A DNA stretch of 64,000 nucleotides from Streptomyces sp. CNQ-509 (lineage in GTDB: Bacteria; Actinomycetota; Actinomycetes; Streptomycetales; Streptomycetaceae). Where the stretch lies: the NCBI RefSeq assembly GCF_001011035.1, contig NZ_CP011492.1, forward strand, positions 1,116,001 through 1,180,000, given 5' to 3'. Every line of letters starts with the position of its first letter. Within the stretch, counting starts at the first letter, position 1. A program made the translations under genes and the position numbers. The notes under the pieces are model-generated. The model did no database searches, was not told the origin of the DNA, and saw only the letters and a program-made list of their open reading frames with translations. This document shows, in pieces, positions 44,704 to 53,753 of this stretch.

Positions 44704-44884
44704 CCGGGCACGGCCCGCGGCGCCCGGCGAAACCGCGAATGAACGCAGAAGCGGCCTTCGGCGCTGTGGCTCCGGGGGCCGCCCGACTCCTGCGCGCTCA
44801 CCCGCATCGACGTCGCCCGCTGACCAACGATCTTCACCACGGACAACCGGCCCGAAAGCCGCAAGTCTCCTCAACCTCAACACC

Positions 44885-45643
44885 GTGAACGGGGCCTCCC
44901 GAATACGGACCTGGGAAGTGCCCGCCGGCACGGACGCCGCAAACCCCGCCGCACCGGGGTCCGCACTCAGCCCCGACGGCACGACACTGGGCTACTCCGG
45001 CCCGGAACCACGCACCGGAAAGCCGTACCGCCTGGTCCTCCAGGACACACACGCCGGAAGAATCCGCCGTTCCGTCGTCTTGGACGCCCCGGGCCGCGGC
45101 CCGGTCGCCGCGCTCGCGTTCAGCAAGGACGGCCGGACCCTCGCCGCGAGCAGAAACGCATCCGAGGACCACCCCGACTGGTCCACCGACATCATCGACA
45201 CCGCAACGGGCCGCGTATCCCGCACCCTGACCGACGTCGGCGGATCCGGAGCGGCACTCGGCGGCTCCGGCGACGACTTGGTCCTCGTCACGACATCGAG
45301 CGACAGAGTCGACCTGCGCACGGGCCGGGCAACGCGCAATGCCCTGCGAAACACCGACCTGTACACCGTCACGTTCAGCCCCGACGGAAAGACCCTGGCC
45401 GTCAGCGACCCCACCGGCATCGCCCTCTGGAATGGGGACGCCACCCAACGCCTGGGCCGCATGCCCGGCCGCCCGGTCACGCCCCTGCGGTTCTCCCCGG
45501 ACGGACACTCCCTCGCCGGCGTCGAAGACTCGGAGCTGCTCCGGCTCTGGGACGTACCGTCCCGCCGACCGCTGGGCGCGGCCCTGCCAGGAAGCGGAGA
45601 CACCCTCCACGACGTGGCCTTCGACGACCAGGGAAGTCCCTGA
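44885..45643 (+). pseudogene. Remnant of a WD40-repeat (STAND-type) protein
   Basis: The 252-codon frame contains three or four recognisable WD40 blades: SALSPDGTTLGYSG, LAFSKDGRTLAASRN, VTFSPDGKTLAVSDPTGIAL and LRFSPDGHSLAGVEDSELLR. It begins mid-repeat, ends abruptly at FDDQGSP, and lacks the HTH, AAA/NACHT parts and remaining blades of such proteins, which run to over 1000 residues. Base composition is somewhat lower in GC and AC-richer than the neighbours. I read it as a decayed gene rather than a working small beta-propeller. Confidence 0.6.
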
Positions 45644-45672
45644 GAGGTCCCTGGCGCCCGTGCTTCCGATCA

Positions 45673-45723
45673 AGGGGTTCGCATCGTCACGGCTCAACGC
45701 GCTTGCCTCCCCTGCGAACCCCT
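45673..45723. repeat. 11-bp inverted repeat between the WD40 remnant and the SARP gene
   Basis: AGGGGTTCGCA and TGCGAACCCCT pair perfectly across 29 bases. It could be a terminator, a regulator site or the scar of a recombination event that truncated the WD40 gene. Confidence 0.45.
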
Positions 45724-45729
45724 GCCACC

Positions 45730-45751
45730 TTGACATGTACCGCCCAGTACA
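45730..45751 (+). promoter_or_regulatory. TTGACA box overlapping a palindrome, before the SARP gene
   Basis: TTGACA (45730-45735) is followed directly by TGTAC, CGCCCA, GTACA, a palindrome where a -35 to -10 spacer would be. This suggests a repressed sigma-70-type promoter for the large regulator gene starting at 45804. Confidence 0.45.
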
Positions 45752-45803
45752 AGGATGGTGACGCCGAAGCAGCTCACGACGACCGTGACCAGGGGACGGT
45801 GTG

Positions 45804-48800
45804 ATGCGCTATCGGGTCCTCGGCAGGCTCGACGTCTGCAACGGCACGCGGCGGATCACGCTGAACGCCGCGAAGCAGCGTGCGCTGCTCGCCCATCTGC
45901 TCATCAACGCGGGCCGGTTCGTCCCCGCCGACGCGCTCATCACCGAGCTGTGGGGCGACGACGTACCGGATTCGGCCGCCAAGTCGCTCCAGGTCTACGT
46001 GCACCGGCTGCGCCGCGCCCTGGGCGGTGACCCGGAGACGCTGCACACCCGTCCCGGCGGCTACGAGCTGGGCATCGAGCCCGACGGCACCGACGCCGCC
46101 CGGTTCGCCACCCTGGCCGCCGCCGGACGCGCGGAGCTGGCCGACCGGCGCCCCGCCGCCGCCGTGGAGACGCTCACCGAGGCGCTGGGGCTGTGGCGCG
46201 GCCCGGCGTTCGCCGACGTGCCGGCCACCGATGCCGTACGGGCCGAGGCCGCGCGGCTTGAGGAGAACCGGCTGACGGCCTGGGAGGACCTGGCCGACGC
46301 GAAGCTGGCCGTCGGCCGGCACCCGGAACTGGCCGCGGAGCTGGGCGCACTGCTCGCGCAGCATCCGCTGCGGGAGCCGCTGTGGGGCCGGCTGATGCTG
46401 GCGCTGCACCGCGCCGGGCGGCGCTCGGACGCGCTGCGGACGTACGCGCGGGCCCGCCGGACACTCGCGGACGAGCTGGGCGTGGAGCCGGGGGCGCAGT
46501 TGCAGGAGGTGCACGCGGCGGTGCTGGCGGGCGGCCCCGAGCCGGCGCCGCGGCCCGAGGCCGCGGAGCGGCCGGCGTACTGCCAACTGCCGGCGCGCAT
46601 CCCGGACTTCGTGGGACGGCGGGAACAGTTGGTGCAGGTGCTGCGGTGGCTGGGGCAGCCGGAGGGGGCGGCGGACCGCGAGGCCCCCGGCCTCGACGCG
46701 TGGCAGGTCGACGCGCGTCACCCCGCGCCGCGCACGGTCCTCGTCACCGGGGTCGCGGGCGCCGGCAAGTCCACGTTCGCGGTGCACGCGGCGCATCTGC
46801 TCCGCGACGCCTTCCCCGACGGCCAGTTGCACGCCGACCTGCGGACCGCCGCGGGCCACCCGGCCGACACCGGCGACGTGCTGGCCTCCCTGCTGAAGAC
46901 CCTCGGCATGACCGGCGCCGGCATCCCCGAGAGCCTGGAGGAGCGGGTCCGGCGCTACCGCGCGGAAATCGCCGACCGCCGCGTGCTCGTCGTCCTCGAC
47001 AACGCGGGCTGCGAGCGGCAGATCCGCCCCCTGCTGCCCGGCACCGGCGACAGCGCCGTGCTCGTCACCAGCCGCGCCGCCCTCGCCGGCCTCGAAGGTG
47101 CGCTCCGCGTGGAACTGGGCCTGCTCAGCGACGCGGAGGCGCTGGAGTTGCTGGCGCGGGCGGCCGGCGACGACCGAACCCGCCGCGACCCCGCGGTCGC
47201 CACGCGGATCGCGGCGCAGTGCGGCAACCTGCCGCTCGCGCTGCGCATCGCGGGCGCCCGGCTGGCGACCCGGCGGCACCTGTCGCTGCCGCGGCTGGCG
47301 GATGCGCTTGCCGACGAGCGGCGGCGGCTGGACGAGCTGGTCGCGGGCGACCTGGAGGTACGGGCCAGCGTCACGCTGGGCTACGCGGCCCTCGACCCGG
47401 CGGCGCAGCGGGCGTTCCGGCTCCTGGGCCTGCTGGACGTGCCGACGGTGCCGGGCTGGGTGGTGGCCGCGCTCCTCGGCGACGCGCCGGCCGGTACGGA
47501 CGAAGACGGCAGGGCCGGAGACGGCGTAGGCGGAGACGGTACGGCCGGAGGCGACACGGTGCGGGGCGCGCGGCCCGCGGCCGATCCCACGGCCCTCGCC
47601 GAGCGGTCCCTCGACGCGCTCGTCGACAACCACCTCGTCGAGGTCCACACCGCGGAACCCGCCGCGGAACCCCGCTACCGCCTCCACGACCTCCTGCGCC
47701 TCTACGCCCGCGAGCGCGCCCACGCCCAGGAGCCGCCCGCCGAACGCGCCGCCGCGCTCGGCCGCGTCCACACCGCCTACCTCGACCTCGCCCGCCGCGC
47801 CGACGACGCCCTGTCCTCCGGCTTCTCCGGCCGCGTCCAGGCGCCGGCCCCCGGCCACAGCCCTCCGGCGGCCGAGGCGGCCCGGGTCGCGGCGGAGCCG
47901 CTGGCCTGGCTGGAGGCCGAACGGACCACGCTGCGCGCCCTGGTCCGCCAGGCGGCCGACGCCGGCGAGGCGGGCACCGCGTGGCGGCTGGCGGCGGCGC
48001 TGGCGGCGTTCTTCGAGACGTCCGCGCACTTCGACGACTGGCGCGAGACGCACCGGACGGCGCTGGCGGCCGCGACCGCGGCCGGCGACCGGCTCGGCGT
48101 CGCCGTCCTCCACCGCAACCTGGGCGAGCTGGAGACCGTGCAGGACCACTACGGCGAGGCGGTGGTGGCGTTCAAGCGGTCGCTGAAGGAGTTCGCGGCG
48201 CTGGACCGCCCGCGCGCGCTCCCCCGCGCGAAGCCGGGCGACCGCCCCCGCGACCCGGCGCGCGGCCCGGCCCGCGACGGCCGTCAGGACACCGGCGGCC
48301 ACCACCCCGCCGAGTCCGCCGCGGCGGCGGGCCTCGGCGTGCTGCTGCGGCTGCGCGGGCAGTACGCGCAGGCCGCCGCCTGTCTGCGGCGCGGCATCGA
48401 GCGGGCCAGGGCGGGCGGCAACGTGCGGTCCGAGGCGTACGCGCGCTGCGGCCTCGGCACCGTCCATCTGGAGTGCGGCGAACCGGGCGCCGCCCGGCGC
48501 GAGTTCGACCTGGCGCTGGCCCTCGCGCAGCAGGACGGCTACCGGCACGGCGAGGCGTCCGCCGAGCGCAACCTCGGCCTCGCGGACCTCGCCGTCGGCC
48601 GCGTGCACGCGGCGGCGGCGCGGATGCTGCGGAGCTGCGAGCTGGCGGTGGAGAGCGGCGACCGGGTGGGCGAGGTGCACGCGCTGCAGTGGCTCGGGCA
48701 TCTGACGGACGTGGCCGGCGAACCGGCACGCGCGGAGCGGATGCTCGACGAGAGCCTGGCGGCGTACCGGCGGTTCGGCGAGCGGTTCGGCGAGGCACTG

Positions 48801-49160
48801 ACGCTGCGCGCGCAGGCGGACCTGCTGCTGCACGCGCACCGGCCGGCGGAGGCCAAGGCGACGGCGCGGCAGGCGCTGTCGATCTGGCGGCACCTCGACA
48901 CCCCGTACTGGACGTCGCGCACGCTCGACGTGCTCGCCGCCGCGCACGCGGCGGCGGGCGGCGCGGGGGGTGAGGTGGCGGCCGCCAGGGTACGTCGTCA
49001 GGCCTCGGCTCTACGCGCGTCAGTCGGCCTGCCCGCGGCCCTCCGGGCCCCCGTCGCCGCAGGCCGCCGTCTCGGCGGCCACCTCACCCCGCCCCCGGAG
49101 CCGCCCCCGTCCTTCCGCACCCCGCGCGACCCGCTGCGGGTGGCGGCGGAGAGCCGCTGA
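45804..49160 (+). CDS. Large SARP-type regulator (BTAD, NB-ARC and TPR domains; AfsR-like)
   Basis: A 1118-residue regulator. Residues 1-95 are the OmpR-type DNA-binding domain (NAAKQRALLAHLLINAGRFV, then LQVYVHRLRRALG). Residues 96-245 are the BTAD domain. From about 260 comes an NB-ARC ATPase with Walker A VTGVAGAGKST near 314 and VLVVLDNAG near 395. From about 640 a helical TPR region runs to 1080. AfsR-like SARPs activate secondary-metabolite genes by binding heptameric direct repeats near -35. No such cluster is within the window, so its targets lie elsewhere. ATG 45804, with AGGGGAC before it, is preferred to the GTG one codon earlier. Confidence 0.9.
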   Translation: MRYRVLGRLDVCNGTRRITLNAAKQRALLAHLLINAGRFVPADALITELWGDDVPDSAAKSLQVYVHRLRRALGGDPETLHTRPGGYELGIEPDGTDAARFATLAAAGRAELADRRPAAAVETLTEALGLWRGPAFADVPATDAVRAEAARLEENRLTAWEDLADAKLAVGRHPELAAELGALLAQHPLREPLWGRLMLALHRAGRRSDALRTYARARRTLADELGVEPGAQLQEVHAAVLAGGPEPAPRPEAAERPAYCQLPARIPDFVGRREQLVQVLRWLGQPEGAADREAPGLDAWQVDARHPAPRTVLVTGVAGAGKSTFAVHAAHLLRDAFPDGQLHADLRTAAGHPADTGDVLASLLKTLGMTGAGIPESLEERVRRYRAEIADRRVLVVLDNAGCERQIRPLLPGTGDSAVLVTSRAALAGLEGALRVELGLLSDAEALELLARAAGDDRTRRDPAVATRIAAQCGNLPLALRIAGARLATRRHLSLPRLADALADERRRLDELVAGDLEVRASVTLGYAALDPAAQRAFRLLGLLDVPTVPGWVVAALLGDAPAGTDEDGRAGDGVGGDGTAGGDTVRGARPAADPTALAERSLDALVDNHLVEVHTAEPAAEPRYRLHDLLRLYARERAHAQEPPAERAAALGRVHTAYLDLARRADDALSSGFSGRVQAPAPGHSPPAAEAARVAAEPLAWLEAERTTLRALVRQAADAGEAGTAWRLAAALAAFFETSAHFDDWRETHRTALAAATAAGDRLGVAVLHRNLGELETVQDHYGEAVVAFKRSLKEFAALDRPRALPRAKPGDRPRDPARGPARDGRQDTGGHHPAESAAAAGLGVLLRLRGQYAQAAACLRRGIERARAGGNVRSEAYARCGLGTVHLECGEPGAARREFDLALALAQQDGYRHGEASAERNLGLADLAVGRVHAAAARMLRSCELAVESGDRVGEVHALQWLGHLTDVAGEPARAERMLDESLAAYRRFGERFGEALTLRAQADLLLHAHRPAEAKATARQALSIWRHLDTPYWTSRTLDVLAAAHAAAGGAGGEVAAARVRRQASALRASVGLPAALRAPVAAGRRLGGHLTPPPEPPPSFRTPRDPLRVAAESR

Positions 49161-49162
49161 GC

Positions 49163-49197
49163 CCGCGGGCGGGGCGGGAGCACCCCGCCGCCCGCGG
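49163..49197. terminator. Hairpin terminator between convergent genes
   Basis: CCGCGGGC and GCCCGCGG arms with an inner GGGGCGGG/CCCCGCC pairing, in the 42 bases between the SARP gene and the dimethylargininase gene. It can serve both strands. Confidence 0.6.
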
Positions 49198-49202
49198 CGG
49201 CG

Positions 49203-49979
49203 TCAGGCGTACAGGCCGCGCATGCGTACCGACAGACAGGTCACCGAGCCCTCCAGCTTCTCGAACTCGCTGATGTCCACCGGCACCGGCGTGTAGCCCA
49301 GCTCCTCGTACAGCGCGGCCGTCTGCGGCGCACTCGCCGCCATCAGCAGCGCGCCGCCGCCCAGGAGGATGACGTGCGCCCCGGCCGCCTCCGGCACCTC
49401 GATACGGCCCGGGAAGAGCTCCGGTGTGTCGATCAGCCCGGCGTGGGTGGCGAAGGTGCCGTCCGGCAGGGCGGTGATGCCGGACTTCAGGTGCAGCACC
49501 TTGGTGACAGGGACGGTGACGACGCGGGCGCCGAGCGGTTCGAAGCAGGCGCGGAGCTGCCGGATGCCGTCGGTGTTGGTGCGCCCGCCGAGGCCCACGT
49601 AGAGAGTGTCGCCGACCTTGAGCACGTCGCCGCCGTCGAGCGTGCCGGGCGCGTGGACCCGGTTCACGGAGCAGCGCATGAGGCTCACCGCGGCCTCGAC
49701 GCCGGGGGTCTCCGGCTTGCGGGAGTCGGCGCCGGGGCGGGTGACGAGGGCGACGTTCTTGTACATCACCACCGTGTCCTCGACGAAGACCGCGTCAGGG
49801 CAGTCGTCCGCGGGCTCGACCTCAACGGTCTCCCAGCCGTGCAGTTCGAGGGCGGCGACGTAGGACCGCCACTGGGCGAGGGCCCGGTCCGCGTCGACCG
49901 GCGTGCGGTCGATGTGCGTGACCAGGCCCTCGGCGAGACGGGGTCCGGGACGGCGTACGAGAGCTTTCCTGCTGCGCAT
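49203..49979 (-). CDS. ddaH: Dimethylarginine dimethylaminohydrolase
   Basis: A 258-residue amidinotransferase-fold enzyme. DAVFVEDTVVMYKNVALVTR near 62, GTLDGGDVLKVG near 113, catalytic His in KVLHLKSGITAL near 162 and catalytic Cys in GSVTCLSVRMRG near 248 are present. It hydrolyses methylated arginine to citrulline and methylamine. Streptomycete homologues (DDAH) are well characterised. It is a single gene. Confidence 0.92.
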   Translation of the reverse strand: MRSRKALVRRPGPRLAEGLVTHIDRTPVDADRALAQWRSYVAALELHGWETVEVEPADDCPDAVFVEDTVVMYKNVALVTRPGADSRKPETPGVEAAVSLMRCSVNRVHAPGTLDGGDVLKVGDTLYVGLGGRTNTDGIRQLRACFEPLGARVVTVPVTKVLHLKSGITALPDGTFATHAGLIDTPELFPGRIEVPEAAGAHVILLGGGALLMAASAPQTAALYEELGYTPVPVDISEFEKLEGSVTCLSVRMRGLYA

Positions 49980-50000
49980 GGAGCAGGTCTACCACGCCCT

Positions 50001-51014
50001 TCAGTGGCTGTGACCGCCGCCGTCCGCCTCGTCCTGCCCGCTCTCCGCGTCCTGCTCGCCGTCCGCGCTGCCGCCCGCGGTGACCGTGAAGGCCGCGGTG
50101 CGCACCTCGCCGTCGTGCTTGAAGTCGAGGAACAGGCGGTACGAACCGGTGCTGGGCGCCGTCGCGGAGAAGGCCACCTCGGGGCCGGGCTCCGTGCTGC
50201 CGTCGCCGGGCTCGCCGTTGGGGTGGACGTGCAGGTACGCCAGGTCGCCGGCGCGGAGCGCGACGAGGTGCCCGTACGCGCCGAGGTACGGCTGGAGGTC
50301 GGTGACCGGCTTGCCGTCCTTCTCGACGGAGAACTCCACCTCGCGGGCGGAGCCCGGCGTCAGGGCGCCGTCCAGCGTCACCTCGTACCCGTCGACGGTC
50401 GCCGTCCGCTCCGGCTCGGCGAGCGCCGCCGGACGGTAGTCCCCGGCGACGGCGAGGTCGCCGCCCAGGGTCAGGCCGTTCTCGGGGCCGCCGGTGGGCA
50501 CGAAGTCGGCGAAGACCCGGTAGTCACCGGCCTTGGGCAGTTCGACGGGCGTGCTCCAGGTGCCGGCGGCGTCGCGGACGGGGTGGAGGTGCCGGTACGT
50601 ACCGAGATCGCGGGAGGCGACGATCAGGTGCAGCTCCTTGCCGTGCTCCCGCTCGTACGAGGTCACGGGCTCGCCGTCCGCGCCGCGCACCGCGAAGCGC
50701 AGTTCGGCGGGGCTGCGGGCGTCGATCCGCCGGGTGTCCAGGTCGAGCGTGTAGCCGGACTCGGAGAGCTGGAGGCCGCCCGCGGCGGGTCCCGCGTCCT
50801 CGCCGTGGCCGCCGCCGTGCCCGTCCCCCTTCTCTCCCGCGTCCTTTCCCGCTTCTTCCCTGGCGCCCGCGCCCGTGTCCGCGGCGTGTCCGCCGTGGGC
50901 CGGGGCGGTGTCCTCGTCGGTGACGGGCCCCACGGCGCTGCCGACCCCGTACGCCCCGGCGAACGCGACGGCCAGCGCACCTGCGAAGAGTCCGGCCCTG
51001 GCTGCGGTGTTCAT
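50001..51014 (-). CDS. Secreted His-rich metal-associated protein (copper locus)
   Basis: A 337-residue exported protein. It has an N-terminal hydrophobic segment (7-30) and a His/Asp/Gly-rich stretch (HGGHAADTGAG ... GDGHGGGHGED, 40-75). Two beta-sandwich-like halves follow, with HLIVASRDLGTYRHLHPVRD near 130 and LRAGDLAYLHVHPNGEPG near 265. It ends in DEADGGGHSH. Many His residues in conserved HLHP/HVHP motifs suggest copper binding outside the cell. It is divergent from copA, with a CsoR-like palindrome before each gene. Function beyond metal handling is unknown. Confidence 0.75.
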   Translation of the reverse strand: MNTAARAGLFAGALAVAFAGAYGVGSAVGPVTDEDTAPAHGGHAADTGAGAREEAGKDAGEKGDGHGGGHGEDAGPAAGGLQLSESGYTLDLDTRRIDARSPAELRFAVRGADGEPVTSYEREHGKELHLIVASRDLGTYRHLHPVRDAAGTWSTPVELPKAGDYRVFADFVPTGGPENGLTLGGDLAVAGDYRPAALAEPERTATVDGYEVTLDGALTPGSAREVEFSVEKDGKPVTDLQPYLGAYGHLVALRAGDLAYLHVHPNGEPGDGSTEPGPEVAFSATAPSTGSYRLFLDFKHDGEVRTAAFTVTAGGSADGEQDAESGQDEADGGGHSH

Positions 51015-51069
51015 CGCTCGCTCCTCTCGGTCGGCCCGTCCCTGCGACCGGCCCTCGACACTGGCGACG

Positions 51070-51086
51070 ATACCCCCTAGGGGTAT
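51070..51086. promoter_or_regulatory. CsoR-type operator before the His-rich protein gene
   Basis: ATACCCCCTAGGGGTAT is a near-perfect palindrome with the TACCCC/GGGGTA pattern of CsoR sites, 56 bases before the start at 51014. Copper should release the repressor. Confidence 0.75.
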
Positions 51087-51153
51087 AAAGTCAAGCGAGG
51101 GCGCCGCTTGCGTGGGATACGGGTCAGGGGTATACATGGTGTCGGAGGATCTA

Positions 51154-51170
51154 ATACCCCCTGGGGGTAT
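51154..51170. promoter_or_regulatory. CsoR-type operator before copA
   Basis: ATACCCCCTGGGGGTAT is a palindrome ending 21 bases before the copA ATG, differing by one base from the site at 51070. A weaker GGGGTATAC half-site lies at about 51126. Confidence 0.75.
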
Positions 51171-51191
51171 AGCGAGCCACGAGGAGCAGTG

Positions 51192-53459
51192 ATGACCACC
51201 ACCACGCCTGGCAGGACGGCCGAGGTCGAACTCGCGATCGGCGGCATGACCTGCGCCTCCTGCGCCGCACGGATCGAGAAGAAGCTCAACCGTATGGAGG
51301 GCGTCGAGGCCACCGTCAACTACGCCACCGAGAAGGCCAAGGTCACCTTCGCCGGCGACGTGGCGGTCGACGACCTGATCGCCACCGTCGAACGTACCGG
51401 TTACACCGCCGCACCGCCCGCCCCCGCCGGCCAGGACGCCGGCGACGGCACGGCGGACGGCACCGGCGGGCAGGGCCCGCCGGACGAACTGCGGACGCTG
51501 CGCCAGCGGCTCTTCGGCTCCCTGGCGCTGTCGGTGCCGGTGATCGCGATGGCCATGGTCCCGGCCCTGCAGTTCGAGTACTGGCAGTGGCTCTCGCTCA
51601 CGCTGGCCGCACCGGTGGTGGTCTGGGGCGCCTGGCCGTTCCACAAGGCGGCCTGGACCAACGCGCGGCACGGCGCGGCCACCATGGACACGCTGATCTC
51701 GGTCGGTACGACCGCGGCGTTCCTCTGGTCGCTGTGGGCGCTGTTCTTCGGCACCGCGGGCGAGCCCGGCATGACCCACCCCTTCGAGCTGACCATCGCC
51801 CGCGGCGACGGCTCCGGCAACATCTACCTCGAAGCCGCGGCCGGCGTGACGACGTTCATCCTCGCCGGGCGGTACTTCGAGGCGAAGTCGAAGCGGAAGG
51901 CGGGCGCGGCGCTGCGCGCGCTGATGGAGCTGGGCGCCAAGGAGGTCGCGGTGCTGCGGGACGGCCGCGAGGAGCGGGTGCCCGTGGACCTGCTCGCGGT
52001 CGGTGACCGCTTCGTGGTCCGGCCGGGCGAGAAGATCGCCACCGACGGCACCGTCGTCGAGGGCACCTCCGCCGTCGACGCCTCCATGCTCACCGGCGAG
52101 TCCGTGCCGGTGGAGGTCACCGTGGGCGACGCCGTCACCGGCGCCACCGTCAACGCCGGCGGCCGGCTGGTCGTGGAGGCCACCCGGGTCGGGTCGGACA
52201 CCCGACTGGCCCGGATGGCCCGCCTGGTCGAGGACGCCCAGAACGGCAAGGCCGCCGTGCAGCGGCTCGCGGACCGGATCTCCGGCGTCTTCGTGCCCGT
52301 CGTCATCGCCCTGTCCCTCGGGACGCTGGGCTTCTGGCTGGGTACGGGCGACGGGATCGCCGCCGCGTTCACCGCCGCGGTCGCCGTGCTGATCATCGCC
52401 TGCCCCTGCGCCCTCGGCCTGGCCACCCCGACCGCCCTCATGGTCGGCACCGGACGCGGCGCGCAGCTCGGCATCCTCATCAAGGGCCCCGAGGTGCTGG
52501 AGTCGACCCGCAAGGTCGACACCGTCGTCCTGGACAAGACCGGCACCGTGACCACCGGCACCATGACCCTGCACGCCCTGCACACCGCGGGCGGCGAGGA
52601 CGAGGAGACGGTGCTGCGCCTTGCGGGCGCGCTGGAGCACGCCTCCGAGCACCCGATCGCCCGGGCGGTGGCCGCGGGGGCGACCGACCGCCTCGGTACG
52701 CTGCCGGTGCCCGAGGACTTCGCCAACGTGCCCGGGCTCGGCGTCCAGGGCATCGTCGAGGGCCACGCGGTCCTCGTCGGGCGGCAGCAGCTCCTCGCGG
52801 AGTGGGCGATCACGCTGCCCGCCGGACTCGCCGCCGCCAAGGAGCGGTCCGAGCAGGCCGGGCGCACCGCGATCGCGGTCGCCTGGGACGGCGAGGCCCG
52901 CGCCCTGCTCGAAGTCGCCGACGCGGTGAAGCCCACCAGCGCGCAGGCCATCAAGCGGCTGCGGGACCTGGGCCTGACCCCGATCCTGCTCACCGGCGAC
53001 AACACGGCCGTCGCGAAGACCGTCGCCGCCGAGGTCGGCATCGACGAGGTCATCGCGGAGGTCCTCCCCGAGGACAAGGTCGACGCGGTCAAGCGGCTGC
53101 AGGCCGAGGGCCGTACGGTCGCGATGGTCGGGGACGGCGTCAACGACGCCGCCGCCCTCGCCCAGGCCGACCTGGGCCTGGCCATCGGCACCGGCACCGA
53201 CGCCGCGATCGAGGCCGCCGACCTCACCCTGGTCACCGGCGACCTGCGGGCCGCACCGGACGCCATCCGGCTCGCCCGCTCCACCCTGTCCACCATCAGG
53301 ACCAACCTCGGCTGGGCGTTCGGCTACAACACCGCGGCCCTCCCCCTGGCCGCCGCGGGCCTGCTCAACCCGATGCTCGCGGGCGCGGCGATGGCCTTCT
53401 CCTCCGTCTCGGTGGTCGCCAACAGCCTCCGGCTGCGGCGCTTCCGGCCGCTGGGCTGA
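51192..53459 (+). CDS. copA: Copper-exporting P1B-type ATPase
   Basis: A 755-residue copper pump. The metal-binding domain has GGMTCASC (17-24). Eight membrane segments follow the usual order, with CPC near 404-406 in the sixth, the phosphorylation site DKTGTVTTG near 448, HP in SEHPIARA, and [10 protein letters not shown] near 646. It exports Cu(I). GAGGAG precedes the start. Its promoter carries a CsoR-like palindrome, but no csoR gene is in the window. Confidence 0.95.
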   Translation: MTTTTPGRTAEVELAIGGMTCASCAARIEKKLNRMEGVEATVNYATEKAKVTFAGDVAVDDLIATVERTGYTAAPPAPAGQDAGDGTADGTGGQGPPDELRTLRQRLFGSLALSVPVIAMAMVPALQFEYWQWLSLTLAAPVVVWGAWPFHKAAWTNARHGAATMDTLISVGTTAAFLWSLWALFFGTAGEPGMTHPFELTIARGDGSGNIYLEAAAGVTTFILAGRYFEAKSKRKAGAALRALMELGAKEVAVLRDGREERVPVDLLAVGDRFVVRPGEKIATDGTVVEGTSAVDASMLTGESVPVEVTVGDAVTGATVNAGGRLVVEATRVGSDTRLARMARLVEDAQNGKAAVQRLADRISGVFVPVVIALSLGTLGFWLGTGDGIAAAFTAAVAVLIIACPCALGLATPTALMVGTGRGAQLGILIKGPEVLESTRKVDTVVLDKTGTVTTGTMTLHALHTAGGEDEETVLRLAGALEHASEHPIARAVAAGATDRLGTLPVPEDFANVPGLGVQGIVEGHAVLVGRQQLLAEWAITLPAGLAAAKERSEQAGRTAIAVAWDGEARALLEVADAVKPTSAQAIKRLRDLGLTPILLTGDNTAVAKTVAAEVGIDEVIAEVLPEDKVDAVKRLQAEGRTVAMVGDGVNDAAALAQADLGLAIGTGTDAAIEAADLTLVTGDLRAAPDAIRLARSTLSTIRTNLGWAFGYNTAALPLAAAGLLNPMLAGAAMAFSSVSVVANSLRLRRFRPLG

Positions 53460-53484
53460 GAGCCGCCGCACCGGGGACCGGTGA

Positions 53485-53535
53485 CGCCGCGCCGCCCGAC
53501 GGGCCGAAACGGCCCGTACGGGCGGCGCGGCGTTT
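53485..53535 (+). terminator. Terminator after copA
   Basis: CGCCGCGCCGCCCG pairs with CGGGCGGCGCGGCG, with an inner GGCCG/CGGCC stem and AAA loop, followed by TTT. It stands 26 bases after the copA stop. Confidence 0.75.
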
Positions 53536-53753
53536 ACGCGTGGCCTGCGGACGGCCGGAGGTGCCGGCCGCCGACGCACCGGGGGTCTCCGCCGGACGCT
53601 TCCGGTGCTCCCGCCGTCCCGGCGAGCACTGCCGCGTCCGCGGCATACGCTCGTACCCGAGCCGCGGGTCGCGCCCGCGGCGACGGGGTACGGTGCCCTC
53701 CGCGGACGCGCGGCAGCAGGGTGCGGCGCGGGGCTGAGGGGGAGGAAGGCGTC

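Noticed and set aside
45804-49160. Whether the SARP gene marks a biosynthetic gene cluster
   Set aside because: No PKS, NRPS, terpene or RiPP genes are found within the window. The neighbours are a dimethylargininase, copper genes and a generic acyl-CoA synthetase.
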